Below are positions 25,613 to 34,467 of a stretch of 64,000 nucleotides of DNA, piece after piece. The position numbers were made by a program, and so were the translations under genes. How positions within the stretch are numbered: position 1 is the stretch's first letter; the number at the start of each line of letters is the position of its first letter. Below the pieces are notes generated by a model that made no database searches, had not been told where the DNA came from, and worked only from the letters and a program-made list of their open reading frames with translations. Source of the stretch: Mycobacterium celatum (GTDB lineage: Bacteria > Actinomycetota > Actinomycetes > Mycobacteriales > Mycobacteriaceae); NCBI RefSeq assembly GCF_002101595.1, contig NZ_LQOM01000021.1, forward strand, positions 1 through 64,000, read 5' to 3'.

Positions 25613-25871
25613 CCCAGACATGAGGGCAGGCCCGGAGGGCACTGGGGCTGCGTCTCATACATCCTGCGCGGCCGGCTCTCTTACCCCTTACACCGGCTCT
25701 TTGGATCAGCCACTCTCGGGCCTGCTTCGCTGTCAAAGCTACAACGTTCGACGCGTCATATCAATGGTTTTCGCGCATCCGGCAGGGTATCCGGCAAGGC
25801 ATTGCCACCGGCCACGAGCACTCCTCGCCGAGCGGTGTTTCGCTCGCGGTGAAACACTCTTTCGGCCCGGG
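25613..25871. other. Intergenic stretch with a hairpin, no supported gene
   Basis: 259 bases between the cyclase gene and the iterons of the next gene. Short frames exist but none has codon use or motifs I would defend. A perfect 7-bp hairpin, GTGTTTC (25835-25841) and GAAACAC (25851-25857), is followed by TCTTTC and could terminate transcription of the cyclase gene. The base composition looks less GC-rich than the flanking genes, which would fit a rearrangement junction: H37Rv carries Rv1265, pknH and embR from here on. Confidence 0.5.
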
Positions 25872-25895
25872 TGTAATGATGTAATGATGTAAGCA
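25872..25895 (+). repeat. Three 8-bp iterons overlapping a start codon
   Basis: TGTAATGA, TGTAATGA and TGTAAGCA follow each other without gaps, and the last base of the third is the A of the ATG at 25895. Tandem short direct repeats at a start codon are a common binding arrangement for ribbon-helix-helix proteins, and the downstream gene encodes a protein whose C-terminus looks like that fold. There is no Shine-Dalgarno between them and the ATG. Confidence 0.75.
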
Positions 25896-26443
25896 TGAGA
25901 CACCATCACACGCACCGGCGGCCCGGCGGCTGGCAGCAGGCCCAGCAACCCGACGCCAGCGACGCCGCCGAGTGGTTCGCCGGACGCCTGCCCGACACCT
26001 GGTTCGACGGCGATCCCACCGTCATCGTCGACCGTGAGGAGATCACGGTGATCGGCAAACTGCCCGACAGTTCCGAGAAGGACGAGAGCGAGGCACGCAC
26101 GTCAGGCCGCGTCTCCCGGTTCCGGGAAGAAACCCGCCCGGAGCGGATGAACATCGCCGACGAGGCGCAGGAACGCTACGGCCGCAAGGTTTCCTGGGGC
26201 GTGGAGGTCGGCGGCGAGCGAATCTTGTTCACCCACATCGCGGTACCGGTCATGACGCGCCTCAAGCAGCCCGAGCGGCAGGTGCTCGACACCCTGGTCG
26301 ACGCGGGAGTGGCCCGATCCCGATCCGATGCGTTGGCCTGGACGGTCAAGCTGGTAGGCGAGCACACCGAAGAGTGGCTGGCCAAGCTGCGCGACGCCAT
26401 GTCGGCCGTCGACGACCTGCGGGCGCAGGGCCCCGACCTGTAA
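25895..26443 (+). CDS. Conserved actinobacterial protein with ribbon-helix-helix-like C-terminus
   Basis: This 182-residue protein starts MRHHHTHRRPGGWQQAQQ (His/Arg/Gln-rich). A middle domain follows with AEWFAGRLPDTWFDGDPTV, IVDREEITVIGKL, RVSRFREETRPERM and then IADEAQERYGRKVSWGVEV. The C-terminus reads VMTRLKQPERQVLDTLVDAG, then VARSRSDALAWTVKLV, which has the spacing of a ribbon-helix-helix (strand, helix, SRSxA turn, helix). I know of similar proteins in other actinobacteria but no assigned function. With the iterons at its start codon it may be an autoregulated DNA-binding protein; that is inference. Confidence 0.78.
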   Translation: MRHHHTHRRPGGWQQAQQPDASDAAEWFAGRLPDTWFDGDPTVIVDREEITVIGKLPDSSEKDESEARTSGRVSRFREETRPERMNIADEAQERYGRKVSWGVEVGGERILFTHIAVPVMTRLKQPERQVLDTLVDAGVARSRSDALAWTVKLVGEHTEEWLAKLRDAMSAVDDLRAQGPDL

Positions 26444-26450
26444 ACCGCGG

Positions 26451-27746
26451 TCAAGACACGGGCTTACCGCAGCGCGTGCAGAAGCGGTCCAGCTGCCGGC
26501 GCGGCGCGCCGCACGCCGCACAGACTTTGATCTCGGTGGTCACCGAGTCGCTGCCGGGCACTGGGTTGCTCGGCCTCGGAATCGGTTGGGGCGGAACCGG
26601 ACCGGCGGGGCCGCGTGGCGGCGGCGGAGGGGGGATAGGCGCGGCCCAGCCCTGCACCGGCGACGGCGGCGGAATCGGGTAGCCGGGCATTGGGGGGCCG
26701 CCTACGCCCGCAAATTGCGGTCTGCGCCGGCGTCGTCGCACCAGCAGCATGAGCAACAGCAGTGCTCCGACGCCAACCAGCGCCACCCCGCCGACGATAT
26801 ACCACAGGTTGCCCAGCCCGGTGTCGGGCGGAGCCGGGGGCTTGACAAGAGTTACGTTGTGCGACAACGCAAATGATCGAAGGTCGGGTGTGTTGGTGAT
26901 GAAGTTGAAGCCGGCTGCCGTGGTCAGGCCCCGGCTGTTCACGCCAACTACCTGGCCGTCCTTGTTGACGGTCGGCCCGCCCGACATGCCGGGCGCGAGT
27001 TCGGTGCTGACCTCAATTTGCACCACCCCCGACGGCGTCACTTGATTGCTGGAGATGGTGCCGGATTTGAACGACGCCCGCGCGATCTGGCTTTGGTCGG
27101 CGATGTCTTGGATATCACCGGGGAACCCGATCGACGTCACCGGATCACCGACTTGCGGTGCGTTCTGCGCGATGACGAGCCCGGGGGTGGACTTGGTCAT
27201 ATTGGGGACGTGCAGCAACGCGACATCGCCGGCGTCGGGCGCCTTGAAGTCGACGACCTCGACGGTGGTGGGACTGGTGATCGTGGCACCGTCGACCCCG
27301 TTCGGCTGGATAGCACGCACGGTGCGCTCGACGGGCGAACCGCCCATTGCGCCTTCGACACGCCAGTTGGCGTACGCCTGGTCTTTGAACTTGGTCGCCT
27401 TCTGATCGTGCAGAAAACCATCGAGGATGACCAGCCGGCCCTGCCCGGGATCCACGCAATGGCCGGCCGTAACGATCTGCGCCGATGTGCTGACGTACCA
27501 GCCGGTGCAGGTCACCGAATACTTCAGCGGTTTGGTCCAAAAGCCCTCACCGTCTGCATCGGCACTGGGTGGCACCTGGACCGCGCCGACCCATTGCGTC
27601 ACGAGAAAAACGATGGATTTCTCTAAGCTGCTCAGGGCTTCTTTGTTGTCCGATGACGCAGTGGGGGCTCCGACCAGCCCGACAGCGGCAGCCAACAAAG
27701 AGGCCGTGAACAGGCGCAACCCGCGGCTGATAAACGTCGCCACCAT
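26451..27746 (-). CDS. Membrane-anchored trypsin-like serine protease with zinc-ribbon tail
   Basis: A 431-residue protein with a signal peptide (1-30, LFTASLLAAAVGLVGAPTA) and an extracytoplasmic chymotrypsin-fold domain. The triad is H96 (IVTAGHC), D174 (AGDVALLHV) and S255 (APGMSGGP); C80 and C97 could form a disulfide. One membrane segment lies at about 314-336, followed by an Arg stop-transfer stretch and a Pro-rich linker (345-395). The tail has C409xxC412 and C423xxC426, a zinc ribbon (CAACGAPR, FCTRCGK) predicted to be cytoplasmic. The start is ATG 27746. It ends eight bases from the convergent upstream gene. I recall no such gene at this place in H37Rv, and the substrate is unknown. 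Confidence 0.87.
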   Translation of the reverse strand: MVATFISRGLRLFTASLLAAAVGLVGAPTASSDNKEALSSLEKSIVFLVTQWVGAVQVPPSADADGEGFWTKPLKYSVTCTGWYVSTSAQIVTAGHCVDPGQGRLVILDGFLHDQKATKFKDQAYANWRVEGAMGGSPVERTVRAIQPNGVDGATITSPTTVEVVDFKAPDAGDVALLHVPNMTKSTPGLVIAQNAPQVGDPVTSIGFPGDIQDIADQSQIARASFKSGTISSNQVTPSGVVQIEVSTELAPGMSGGPTVNKDGQVVGVNSRGLTTAAGFNFITNTPDLRSFALSHNVTLVKPPAPPDTGLGNLWYIVGGVALVGVGALLLLMLLVRRRRRRPQFAGVGGPPMPGYPIPPPSPVQGWAAPIPPPPPPRGPAGPVPPQPIPRPSNPVPGSDSVTTEIKVCAACGAPRRQLDRFCTRCGKPVS

Positions 27747-27822
27747 GCCGTTTACCTTAATCCACCCGCAATCGGTGAGTTTGCAGAATTCTGCTCTCCG
27801 GGTGGCAGATTGCCCAGACTCC

Positions 27823-29733
27823 TCAGGCCTGCGTCATCGCGTAGTACGCCCCGCGGCGCGCCATCAGCTCGGTGTGGTTGCCGTGCTCGACGATCTTGCC
27901 CGCTTGCATCACCAGAATGACGTCGGCGTCTCGGATCGTCGAAAGCCGGTGGGCGACAAGGAAGCTCGTCCGGCCACGACGAAGCTCGCGCATTGCGTGC
28001 TGGACGAGCAGTTCGGTGCGGGTGTCCACCGAGCTGGTCGCCTCGTCGAGGATCAGCAGTTGCGGCCGGGACAGGAATGCCCGGGCGATGGTGATCAGCT
28101 GCTTTTCGCCGGCGCTGATGTTGCCGCCGTCGTCGCTGACCCGGGTGTGGTAACCGTGCGGCAGCGTGTGCACGAACCGGTCGACGTAGGCCGCCCTGGC
28201 GGCTTCGATCACCTCGTCCTCGGTGGCGTCGGGCCGTCCGTAGGCGATGTTCTCCGCGATCGTCCCGCCGAACAGCCAGGTGTCCTGCAGCACCATGCCG
28301 ATGCGCGACCGCAACGAATGCCTGCTCACCGACGCGATGTCGACGCCGTCGATCAGGATCCGGCCAGAATCCACATCGTAGAAGCGCATCAGCAGGTTCA
28401 CCAGGGTGGTTTTGCCCACCCCGGTCGGCCCGACGATCGCGACGGTGCTGCCGGGTTCGGCCACCAGCGACAGGTCGTCGATCACCGCCGTGCCCGGACG
28501 GTAGGCGAAGCTGACATGCTCGAATTCGACACGGCCGGTTGGGCTTTGACCGTTGAGCGACGGCAACGCCGCTGAGCGATCGGGTGATTCTTCAGGCTCA
28601 TCGAGCAGCTCGAAGACCCGTTCGGCGCTGGCCACTCCGGACTGCAGCGTGTTGTACATGGCGGCCACTTGGCCCAGCGGCCAATTGAATTGGCGGACGT
28701 ACTGGATGAACGCCTGGATATTGCCGACGGTGATCTGTCCGGTCGCCACCTGCAGTCCGCCGACCACCGCCACCGCGACATAGCTGAGATTCCCGATGAA
28801 CGTCGTCGCAGGTGACACTAGCCCCGAGAAGAACTGTGCGCCGAAACTCGCTTGGTACACATCGCCGTTGAGCTGGCGGAACTGCTCTTCGGCCCGCGCT
28901 CGATGGCCGAAGGTCTTGACCAGCGTGAAACCGCTGTAGGTTTCCTCGATGTGGGCGTTGAGCCGTCCGGTGTTGGCCCACTGCGCGACGAACAGCCGCT
29001 GCGAACGCCGAGTGATCGCCCGGATCGCCAGCAACGACAAAGGCACGGTCAGCACGGTGAGCGCAGTCAGCAGCGGCGAGATGGTCAGCATCATCACCAG
29101 CACGGTCGTCACGGTCAGGATCGCGGTCAGCAGTTGGCTGATCGTCATCGACAGCGACGTCGCGACGTTGTCGATGTCGTTGGTGACCCGGCTGAGTACT
29201 TCGCCGCGCTGTCGGCCGTCGAAGTAGGCCAGCGGCAGCCGGTGCAGTTTGTCTTCGACATCGGAGCGCAGTGCCCGCAGGGTTCGCTGGACCGTCAGGT
29301 TGAGCAGCCGCGCCTGTACCCAAACCATCGCTGCGGCAATCAGATACAGGGCCAACGCCACAGCCAGCGTCCGGGCCACCGCGGCGAAGTTGACTCCCTG
29401 GCCCGGAACGACGTTTATCCCGGACAGCAAATCGGCGAAGGTGTTGTTGCCACGTGCCCGGGCGGCGGCGACGGCTTGCGCCTTGGTCATCCCGGCCGGC
29501 AGCTGGCGGCCGATCACGCCGTTGAACAACAGGTCGGTGGCGTGGCCGAGGATGCGCGGGACCACCACGCCGATTCCGGTGCCGACGACACTGAGCGCAA
29601 TCACCGCGGCGACCAGCCCGCGTTGCGGCGCCAGGCGTTTCACCAGCCGCACGGCCGAGCCGGTGAAGTCGCGGGACCGTTCCGTCGGTGCCTGCACCAC
29701 GCCGCGGATCGGCCGGTCCATCGCCGCGGTCAC
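27823..29733 (-). CDS. ABC exporter half-transporter, consensus-ATPase subunit (Rv1272c-like)
   Basis: This 636-residue half transporter has six membrane segments (about 40-350) and then a nucleotide-binding domain: Walker [11 protein letters not shown], signature [15 protein letters not shown] (SAGEK in place of SGGQ) and Walker [13 protein letters not shown] with a normal Glu. An extracytoplasmic loop near 70-110 ([20 protein letters not shown]) is typical of this mycobacterial subfamily. GTG 29733 overlaps the stop of the partner gene by four bases and matches the recalled Rv1272c N-terminus; ATG 29721 is possible. It pairs with the upstream-encoded subunit to export lipids or drugs. Confidence 0.9.
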   Translation of the reverse strand: MTAAMDRPIRGVVQAPTERSRDFTGSAVRLVKRLAPQRGLVAAVIALSVVGTGIGVVVPRILGHATDLLFNGVIGRQLPAGMTKAQAVAAARARGNNTFADLLSGINVVPGQGVNFAAVARTLAVALALYLIAAAMVWVQARLLNLTVQRTLRALRSDVEDKLHRLPLAYFDGRQRGEVLSRVTNDIDNVATSLSMTISQLLTAILTVTTVLVMMLTISPLLTALTVLTVPLSLLAIRAITRRSQRLFVAQWANTGRLNAHIEETYSGFTLVKTFGHRARAEEQFRQLNGDVYQASFGAQFFSGLVSPATTFIGNLSYVAVAVVGGLQVATGQITVGNIQAFIQYVRQFNWPLGQVAAMYNTLQSGVASAERVFELLDEPEESPDRSAALPSLNGQSPTGRVEFEHVSFAYRPGTAVIDDLSLVAEPGSTVAIVGPTGVGKTTLVNLLMRFYDVDSGRILIDGVDIASVSRHSLRSRIGMVLQDTWLFGGTIAENIAYGRPDATEDEVIEAARAAYVDRFVHTLPHGYHTRVSDDGGNISAGEKQLITIARAFLSRPQLLILDEATSSVDTRTELLVQHAMRELRRGRTSFLVAHRLSTIRDADVILVMQAGKIVEHGNHTELMARRGAYYAMTQA

Positions 29734-31475
29734 CGCTGGCCTCCCACTCCGCTGCCCACCGACTGCGATTCGGCGAACTCCCGGTAGGCGGCGCAGTCGC
29801 CCAGCAGTGATTCGTGCGTACCCGCACCGACTACCTGCCCGTCGTCCACTACGATCACCTGATCGGCCTGGGCAACCGTCGAAATGCGTTGCGCGACAAT
29901 GATGACCGTCGCCTCCGCGGCGACCTCGCGCAGCGACGCGCGGACTTGGGCGTCGGTGTGCACGTCGAGAGCCGAGAACGCGTCGTCGAACAAGTAGATG
30001 GCCGGGCGGCGGATCACCGCCCTGGCGATCGCCAGCCGCTGGCGCTGCCCGCCGGAGAAGTTGATACCGCCCTGCGCCACCCGCATCGCCAGGCCGTCGT
30101 CGTGTGCCCGCACGAACCCGTCGGCGGCCGCCACCCGAAGCGCTTCCCACATCTGGTCATCGGTGGCGTCCGCTTTGCCGTAGCGCAAGTTGTCGGCGAC
30201 GGTGCCGGAGAACAGGTAGCCGCGCTGCGGTACCAGCCCGATGCCCGCCCACAGCCGCTCGATGTCGTGGTCGCGCACATCGACGCCGTCGACCAGGACG
30301 GCGCCGGCGGTCACGTCGTAAAGCCGGCAGATCAGCGAGATCAGTGTCGACTTTCCCGAACCGGTGCTGCCCACGATGGCGGTGGTGGTACCCGGCCGCG
30401 CGGTCAGCGAGACGTCCTGCAGCACAGGGCGATCCGCGCCGGGGTAGCAAAACGTCGCGTTCTCGAGCCTTACCGTGCCCCGGGTCTCGGCCGCGGGCGG
30501 CAGCGGCATGTCCGGACTGCTGATTGCGGGACGGGTGGACAGCACCTCGGTGATCCGGTCCGCGCACACCGAGGCCCGCGGCCACACCATCATCATCGTC
30601 GTCGCCATCAACACCGACATCAGGATCTGGGTGAAGTACGCAAGGAAGGCGATCAGCGAGCCCACCTGCATCTGGCCGGCGTCGATGCGCAGCCCGCCGA
30701 ACCAGATAAGTGCGACGCTGGAGCAGTTGACCGTCAGGGTGGTGACCGGCAACATCAGCGCCTGCCAATTGCCCGCAGCCAGCGCGGTGTCGGACAGCGC
30801 CAGGTTCGCTTCGCCGAATCGCCGTCGTTCGAACGGTTCGCGGGCGAATGCCCGGACCACCCGGACACCGGACAGTTGCTCGCGCATCACCCGGTTGATG
30901 TTGTCGATCAGCCGCTGCATGCTGCGGAACAGCGGCAGCGTGTGCGAGACGATCCAATAGTTGGCCACTGCCAACACCGGGACGCTGACCAGCAACAGCC
31001 ACGACAGCCCGGCGTCCTGGCGGATGGCCATGAAGATTCCGCCCACGCTCATGATCGGGGCGGTCACCAGCACCGTGCAGGTCATCTGCACCAGAAACTG
31101 GATCTGCCGGATGTCGTTGGTGGTGCGCGTCAGCAGCGACGGCGCGCCGAACCTGGCGGTCTCGTGTTCGGAGAAGGTGATGACGTGGTGGAACATCGCC
31201 GAGCGCAGATCCCGGCCGAACCCCATCCCCGTCCGGGACCCGAAGTAGACGGCGCCGACCGCGCACAGCACCTGCAGCCCGGTGACGGTGAGCATCACCC
31301 CGCCGAGCCGGACGATGGTTGAGGTGTCGCCCTTGGTGACGCCGTCGTCGATGATCGCGGCGTTGACCGTCGGCAGGTACAGCGACGCCAGCGTGCTGAC
31401 CAACTGCAGCGTCATCACCGCCGCGACCAGCCAGCGATACGGCCGGACGTACTGGCGCAGCAGTGCCAGGAGCAT
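29730..31475 (-). CDS. ABC exporter half-transporter, degenerate-site subunit (Rv1273c-like)
   Basis: This 581-residue half transporter starts directly with TM1 ([19 protein letters not shown]) at ATG 31475. The NBD has Walker [12 protein letters not shown], canonical signature [15 protein letters not shown], and Walker [12 protein letters not shown] in which Asp replaces the catalytic Glu. With the partner's altered signature this makes one hydrolytic and one degenerate site, as in TM287/288 and BmrCD. Expression is coupled to the partner by a GTGA overlap. It is divergent from lprB across 90 bases. Confidence 0.9.
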   Translation of the reverse strand: MLLALLRQYVRPYRWLVAAVMTLQLVSTLASLYLPTVNAAIIDDGVTKGDTSTIVRLGGVMLTVTGLQVLCAVGAVYFGSRTGMGFGRDLRSAMFHHVITFSEHETARFGAPSLLTRTTNDIRQIQFLVQMTCTVLVTAPIMSVGGIFMAIRQDAGLSWLLLVSVPVLAVANYWIVSHTLPLFRSMQRLIDNINRVMREQLSGVRVVRAFAREPFERRRFGEANLALSDTALAAGNWQALMLPVTTLTVNCSSVALIWFGGLRIDAGQMQVGSLIAFLAYFTQILMSVLMATTMMMVWPRASVCADRITEVLSTRPAISSPDMPLPPAAETRGTVRLENATFCYPGADRPVLQDVSLTARPGTTTAIVGSTGSGKSTLISLICRLYDVTAGAVLVDGVDVRDHDIERLWAGIGLVPQRGYLFSGTVADNLRYGKADATDDQMWEALRVAAADGFVRAHDDGLAMRVAQGGINFSGGQRQRLAIARAVIRRPAIYLFDDAFSALDVHTDAQVRASLREVAAEATVIIVAQRISTVAQADQVIVVDDGQVVGAGTHESLLGDCAAYREFAESQSVGSGVGGQR

Positions 31476-31565
31476 CTGGTAACTGTATTAGAAAGACCTG
31501 GTCAGCGTGGTGTCTGGGTTGGCCACAGATGCTGCCGCTACAGTGCATGCTGTGACGAGAAGCAG

Positions 31566-32126
31566 GTGCGTGTAGCGGTGCGGCGCAGTGTGGCGGCGCT
31601 GGCCCTGGCGGCAGCGACCTTGATCCCGACGGTAGCCGCATGCTCCGGTTCCGACTCCAACCAGGCCAAGTCGACGGAGTCGTCGGCCCCGGCGTCCGGA
31701 GAAGGACATCACGGCCCGTTCTTCCCGCAGTGCGGCGGCGTCACCGACGAGACCGTCGCTCAGCTCACCCAGATCACCGGGCTGATCAACACCGCCCAGA
31801 ACTCGGTGGGTTGTCAGTGGCTGGCCGGTGGCGGCATCCTCGGCCCGCACTTCTCCTTCTCGTGGTATCGCGGCAGCCCGATCGGCCGAGAACGCAAAAC
31901 CGAGGAGCTGTCGCGCTCGAGCGTCGAAGACATCAACATCAACGGCCACGGCGGCTTCATCGCCATCGGCAACGAGCCCACGTTGGGTGACTCCCTGTGC
32001 GAGGTCGGAATTCAATTCAACGACGACTTCATCGAATGGTCGGTCAGCTTCAACCAAAAGCCGTTCCCCGATCCGTGCAACATCGCCAAAGAGCTGACGC
32101 GCCAGTCGATTGCGAACTCGAAATGA
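31566..32126 (+). CDS. lprB: Probable lipoprotein LprB
   Basis: The 186-residue lipoprotein has a signal of basic residues, AALALAAATLIPT and lipobox VAAC, with the acylated Cys at about 26. The mature domain belongs to the DUF3558 type of mycobacterial lipoproteins: FFPQCGGVTDETVAQLTQI, SVGCQWLAGG, GDSLCEVGIQF and DPCNIAKELT, with four well-spaced cysteines that may form two disulfides. The start is GTG 31566. The stop overlaps lprC (ATGA at 32123), as in H37Rv Rv1274-Rv1275. Confidence 0.9.
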   Translation: MRVAVRRSVAALALAAATLIPTVAACSGSDSNQAKSTESSAPASGEGHHGPFFPQCGGVTDETVAQLTQITGLINTAQNSVGCQWLAGGGILGPHFSFSWYRGSPIGRERKTEELSRSSVEDININGHGGFIAIGNEPTLGDSLCEVGIQFNDDFIEWSVSFNQKPFPDPCNIAKELTRQSIANSK

Positions 32127-32668
32127 CCAGGCGGATTCTGATTGTTGCGGCCGCGCTGCTCACCGCGCTGGCCGTGGTGACCGGCTGCACCAGGTCGGTC
32201 GGCGGCACCGCGGTGAAGGCGGGCTCGGGCGACGTGCAGCGCAACAACAACTCCGAGCAGCAGTACCCCAACCTGCTCAAGGAATGTGAGGTGCTGACCA
32301 CCGACCTGCTCGCCAAGACGGTCGGCGCCGACCCACTCGACATCCAGAGCACCTTCGTCGGCGCAATCTGCCGCTGGCAGGCCGCCAACCCGGCCGGACT
32401 GATCGACATCACCCGGTTCTGGTTCGAGCAGGGCAGCCTCGACAACGAGCGCAAGGTCGCCGAGGGCCTGAAGTATCAGATCGAAAGCCGGTCCATCTCC
32501 GGTGTGCAGTCGATCGTGATGCGGCCCAACGACCCCAACGGCTCGTGCGGTGTGGCCAGCGACGCCGCCGGCGTGGTCGGCTGGTGGGTTAACCCGCAGG
32601 CACCGGGGATCGACGCGTGTGCGCAGGCGATCAAGCTCATGGAGCTGACCCTGTCGACGAACTCGTGA
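32123..32668 (+). CDS. lprC: Probable lipoprotein LprC
   Basis: This 181-residue lipoprotein begins MTRRILIVAAALLTALAVVTGC, with a lipobox VTGC at the end of the signal. The mature part is again DUF3558-like and parallel to LprB: LLKECEVLTTDLLAKTVG, GAICRWQAANPAG, NGSCGVASD and IDACAQAIKLMEL. LprB and LprC therefore look like tandem paralogues that act together at the outer face of the membrane. The start overlaps the lprB stop; the open frame upstream of 32123 is in lprB's shadow. Confidence 0.9.
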   Translation: MTRRILIVAAALLTALAVVTGCTRSVGGTAVKAGSGDVQRNNNSEQQYPNLLKECEVLTTDLLAKTVGADPLDIQSTFVGAICRWQAANPAGLIDITRFWFEQGSLDNERKVAEGLKYQIESRSISGVQSIVMRPNDPNGSCGVASDAAGVVGWWVNPQAPGIDACAQAIKLMELTLSTNS

Positions 32669-32677
32669 TCTGCGTCC

Positions 32678-32729
32678 AACGTCGAGTTGTCGGGCCAATT
32701 GGCGCGATTCTTCACAACAACTCGACGTT
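32678..32729. terminator. Long inverted repeat between convergent genes
   Basis: Perfect 13-bp arms AACGTCGAGTTGT (32678-32690) and ACAACTCGACGTT (32717-32729) enclose a 26-base loop. It begins nine bases after the lprC stop and ends three bases before the end of the convergent phosphatase gene. It could serve as a bidirectional stop signal; there is no U-tract, so intrinsic termination would be non-canonical. Confidence 0.65.
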
Positions 32730-32732
32730 CGG

Positions 32733-33239
32733 CTAGCGCGGCACGTGAAAGTCGACGAGCGCCGCACCGCCCAATTCCAGGTCTGTCCATCGGCCGGCTA
32801 CCTTGAGCACCGCGATGGCCGACGTCGGGAACTTCTCTGAAATCGCTTCGACCGCATCGGCATTGGTGCCTTTAGCACCGGCCAGCCCGACGGCCACCTC
32901 AGACGTCGTCGGCTCGTGCCCGACGACGAGCAAGGTGGTCACCTCGTCGGGCACACTGTTGATTTCGTCGATCACCATTCCCGGCGTCGCGCCGTAGAGG
33001 CGCTCGACATAGCGCACCGGCGCGTCGATACCACTGCGCGCCAAAGTTTGCCGCGCGCGAGTCGCCGTCGAGCACAACACCAAGTCGATGGGCGGCAGGC
33101 TGGCGCGCAGCCACTCACCGGCCAGGGCGGCCTCTCGTTCGCCGCGCGGCGCCAGCGGCCGCTCATGGTCGGCCACCCCGTCCGGGTAGGCCGACTTCGC
33201 GTGCCTCAGCAAGACCAGAGTTCCTTTCACCCGACCCAC
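32733..33239 (-). CDS. sixA: SixA-type phosphohistidine phosphatase (Rv1276c-like)
   Basis: The 168-residue protein belongs to the histidine-phosphatase superfamily, with LLRHAKSAYP (catalytic RHG-type motif as RHA, about 10-14), ERPLAPRGEREA, LCSTATRARQT and the second catalytic His in VVGHEPTTS. SixA removes phosphate from phosphohistidine in signalling or PTS proteins. The start is taken as GTG 33239; GTG 33230, three codons inside, is equally possible. Confidence 0.88.
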   Translation of the reverse strand: MGRVKGTLVLLRHAKSAYPDGVADHERPLAPRGEREAALAGEWLRASLPPIDLVLCSTATRARQTLARSGIDAPVRYVERLYGATPGMVIDEINSVPDEVTTLLVVGHEPTTSEVAVGLAGAKGTNADAVEAISEKFPTSAIAVLKVAGRWTDLELGGAALVDFHVPR

Positions 33240-33330
33240 GGTAGGGCAGACCTGCCGAACGACGTCCCCGGACTTGTCGGTGGCCGGCCATACACTCGCG
33301 ATGCCTGGCTAGAGAAAGGACGGGATCGAG

Positions 33331-34467
33331 ATGCGGTTCATCCACACCGCCGACTGGCAACTCGGCATGACCCGCCACTTTTTGGCCGGCGAAGCCCAAC
33401 CCCGGTATTCGGCGGCCCGGCGCGACGTGGTGGCCGGGCTCGGGGCTCTGGCCGGCGAGGTCGGCGCCGAGTTCGTGGTGGTCGCCGGCGACGTCTTCGA
33501 ACACAACCAGCTCGCGCCGCAGGTAATCAGCCAGTCGCTGGAAGCCATGCGCGCCATCGGAATTCCGGTCTATCTGCTGCCCGGCAACCATGACCCGTTG
33601 GACGCGTCGTCGGTGTACACCAGCGCGCTGTTCAAAGCCGAATGCCCGGACAACGTCGTTGTGCTGGAACGCGCCGGCGTGCACGAGGTGCGGCCCGGCC
33701 TGCAGATCGTCGCCGCGCCATGGCGGTCCAAGTCGCCCACCGCCGACCTGGTCGCCGAGGTGCTCGACGGCCTTTCGGCCGATGACGGAGTCGCCCGCGT
33801 GCTGGTCGCGCACGGCGGCGTCGACGCGCTCGACCCCGACCCCACAAACCCGGCGCTGATCCGGCTGGCCGTGGTGCAGGACGCGCTGGCCCGCGGCGCC
33901 ATCCACTACGTCGCGCTGGGGGACAAGCATTCGGTCACCGAAGTGGGGGATCGCATCTGGTATTCCGGATCCCCGGAGGTCACCAATTTCGACGACATCG
34001 AAACCGACCCCGGTCATGTGCTCGTCGTCGACGTCGACGCGACCGATCCGCGCCGCGCGGTCACCGTCGATGCCCGGCGCGTCGGCCGCTGGCGGTTCCT
34101 CACCCTGCGCCGTCAGGTCGACAACAACCGCGACGTCGCCGACTTGGACCTGAACCTCGACCAGATCACCGACAAGGACCGCACGGTGGTGCGCCTGGCG
34201 TTGGTCGGGTCGCTGTCGGTCACCGACCGCGCCGCGCTGGACGCCTGCCTGGATCGCTACTCGCGGCTGTTCGCCTGGCTGGGCACCTGGGATCGGCACA
34301 CCGACCTCGCCGTGGTCCCGGGTGACGGCGAGTTCGACGATCTCGGGATCGGGGGCTTCGCCGCCGCCGCCGTCGACGAGCTGGTCGCGACCGCGCGTGA
34401 CGGGGACGACGATGCCCAGGCGGCGCTGGCGTTGCTGCTGCGGCTCGCCGATCGGGGTGCGGCATGA
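33331..34467 (+). CDS. SbcD/YhaO-like metallophosphoesterase (Rv1277-like)
   Basis: The 378-residue calcineurin-fold nuclease shows motifs HTADWQLG (D8, but Q10 where Mre11/SbcD normally has a metal-binding His), VAGDVF (D54), LPGNHDP (N86-H87), LVAHGG (H161) and ALGDKH (D198/H200). It should form a complex with the SMC-like ATPase next to it and process DNA ends. The start is ATG 33331, preceded by GAGAAAGGA about ten bases upstream. The stop overlaps the ATPase gene (ATGA at 34464). Confidence 0.9.
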   Translation: MRFIHTADWQLGMTRHFLAGEAQPRYSAARRDVVAGLGALAGEVGAEFVVVAGDVFEHNQLAPQVISQSLEAMRAIGIPVYLLPGNHDPLDASSVYTSALFKAECPDNVVVLERAGVHEVRPGLQIVAAPWRSKSPTADLVAEVLDGLSADDGVARVLVAHGGVDALDPDPTNPALIRLAVVQDALARGAIHYVALGDKHSVTEVGDRIWYSGSPEVTNFDDIETDPGHVLVVDVDATDPRRAVTVDARRVGRWRFLTLRRQVDNNRDVADLDLNLDQITDKDRTVVRLALVGSLSVTDRAALDACLDRYSRLFAWLGTWDRHTDLAVVPGDGEFDDLGIGGFAAAAVDELVATARDGDDDAQAALALLLRLADRGAA

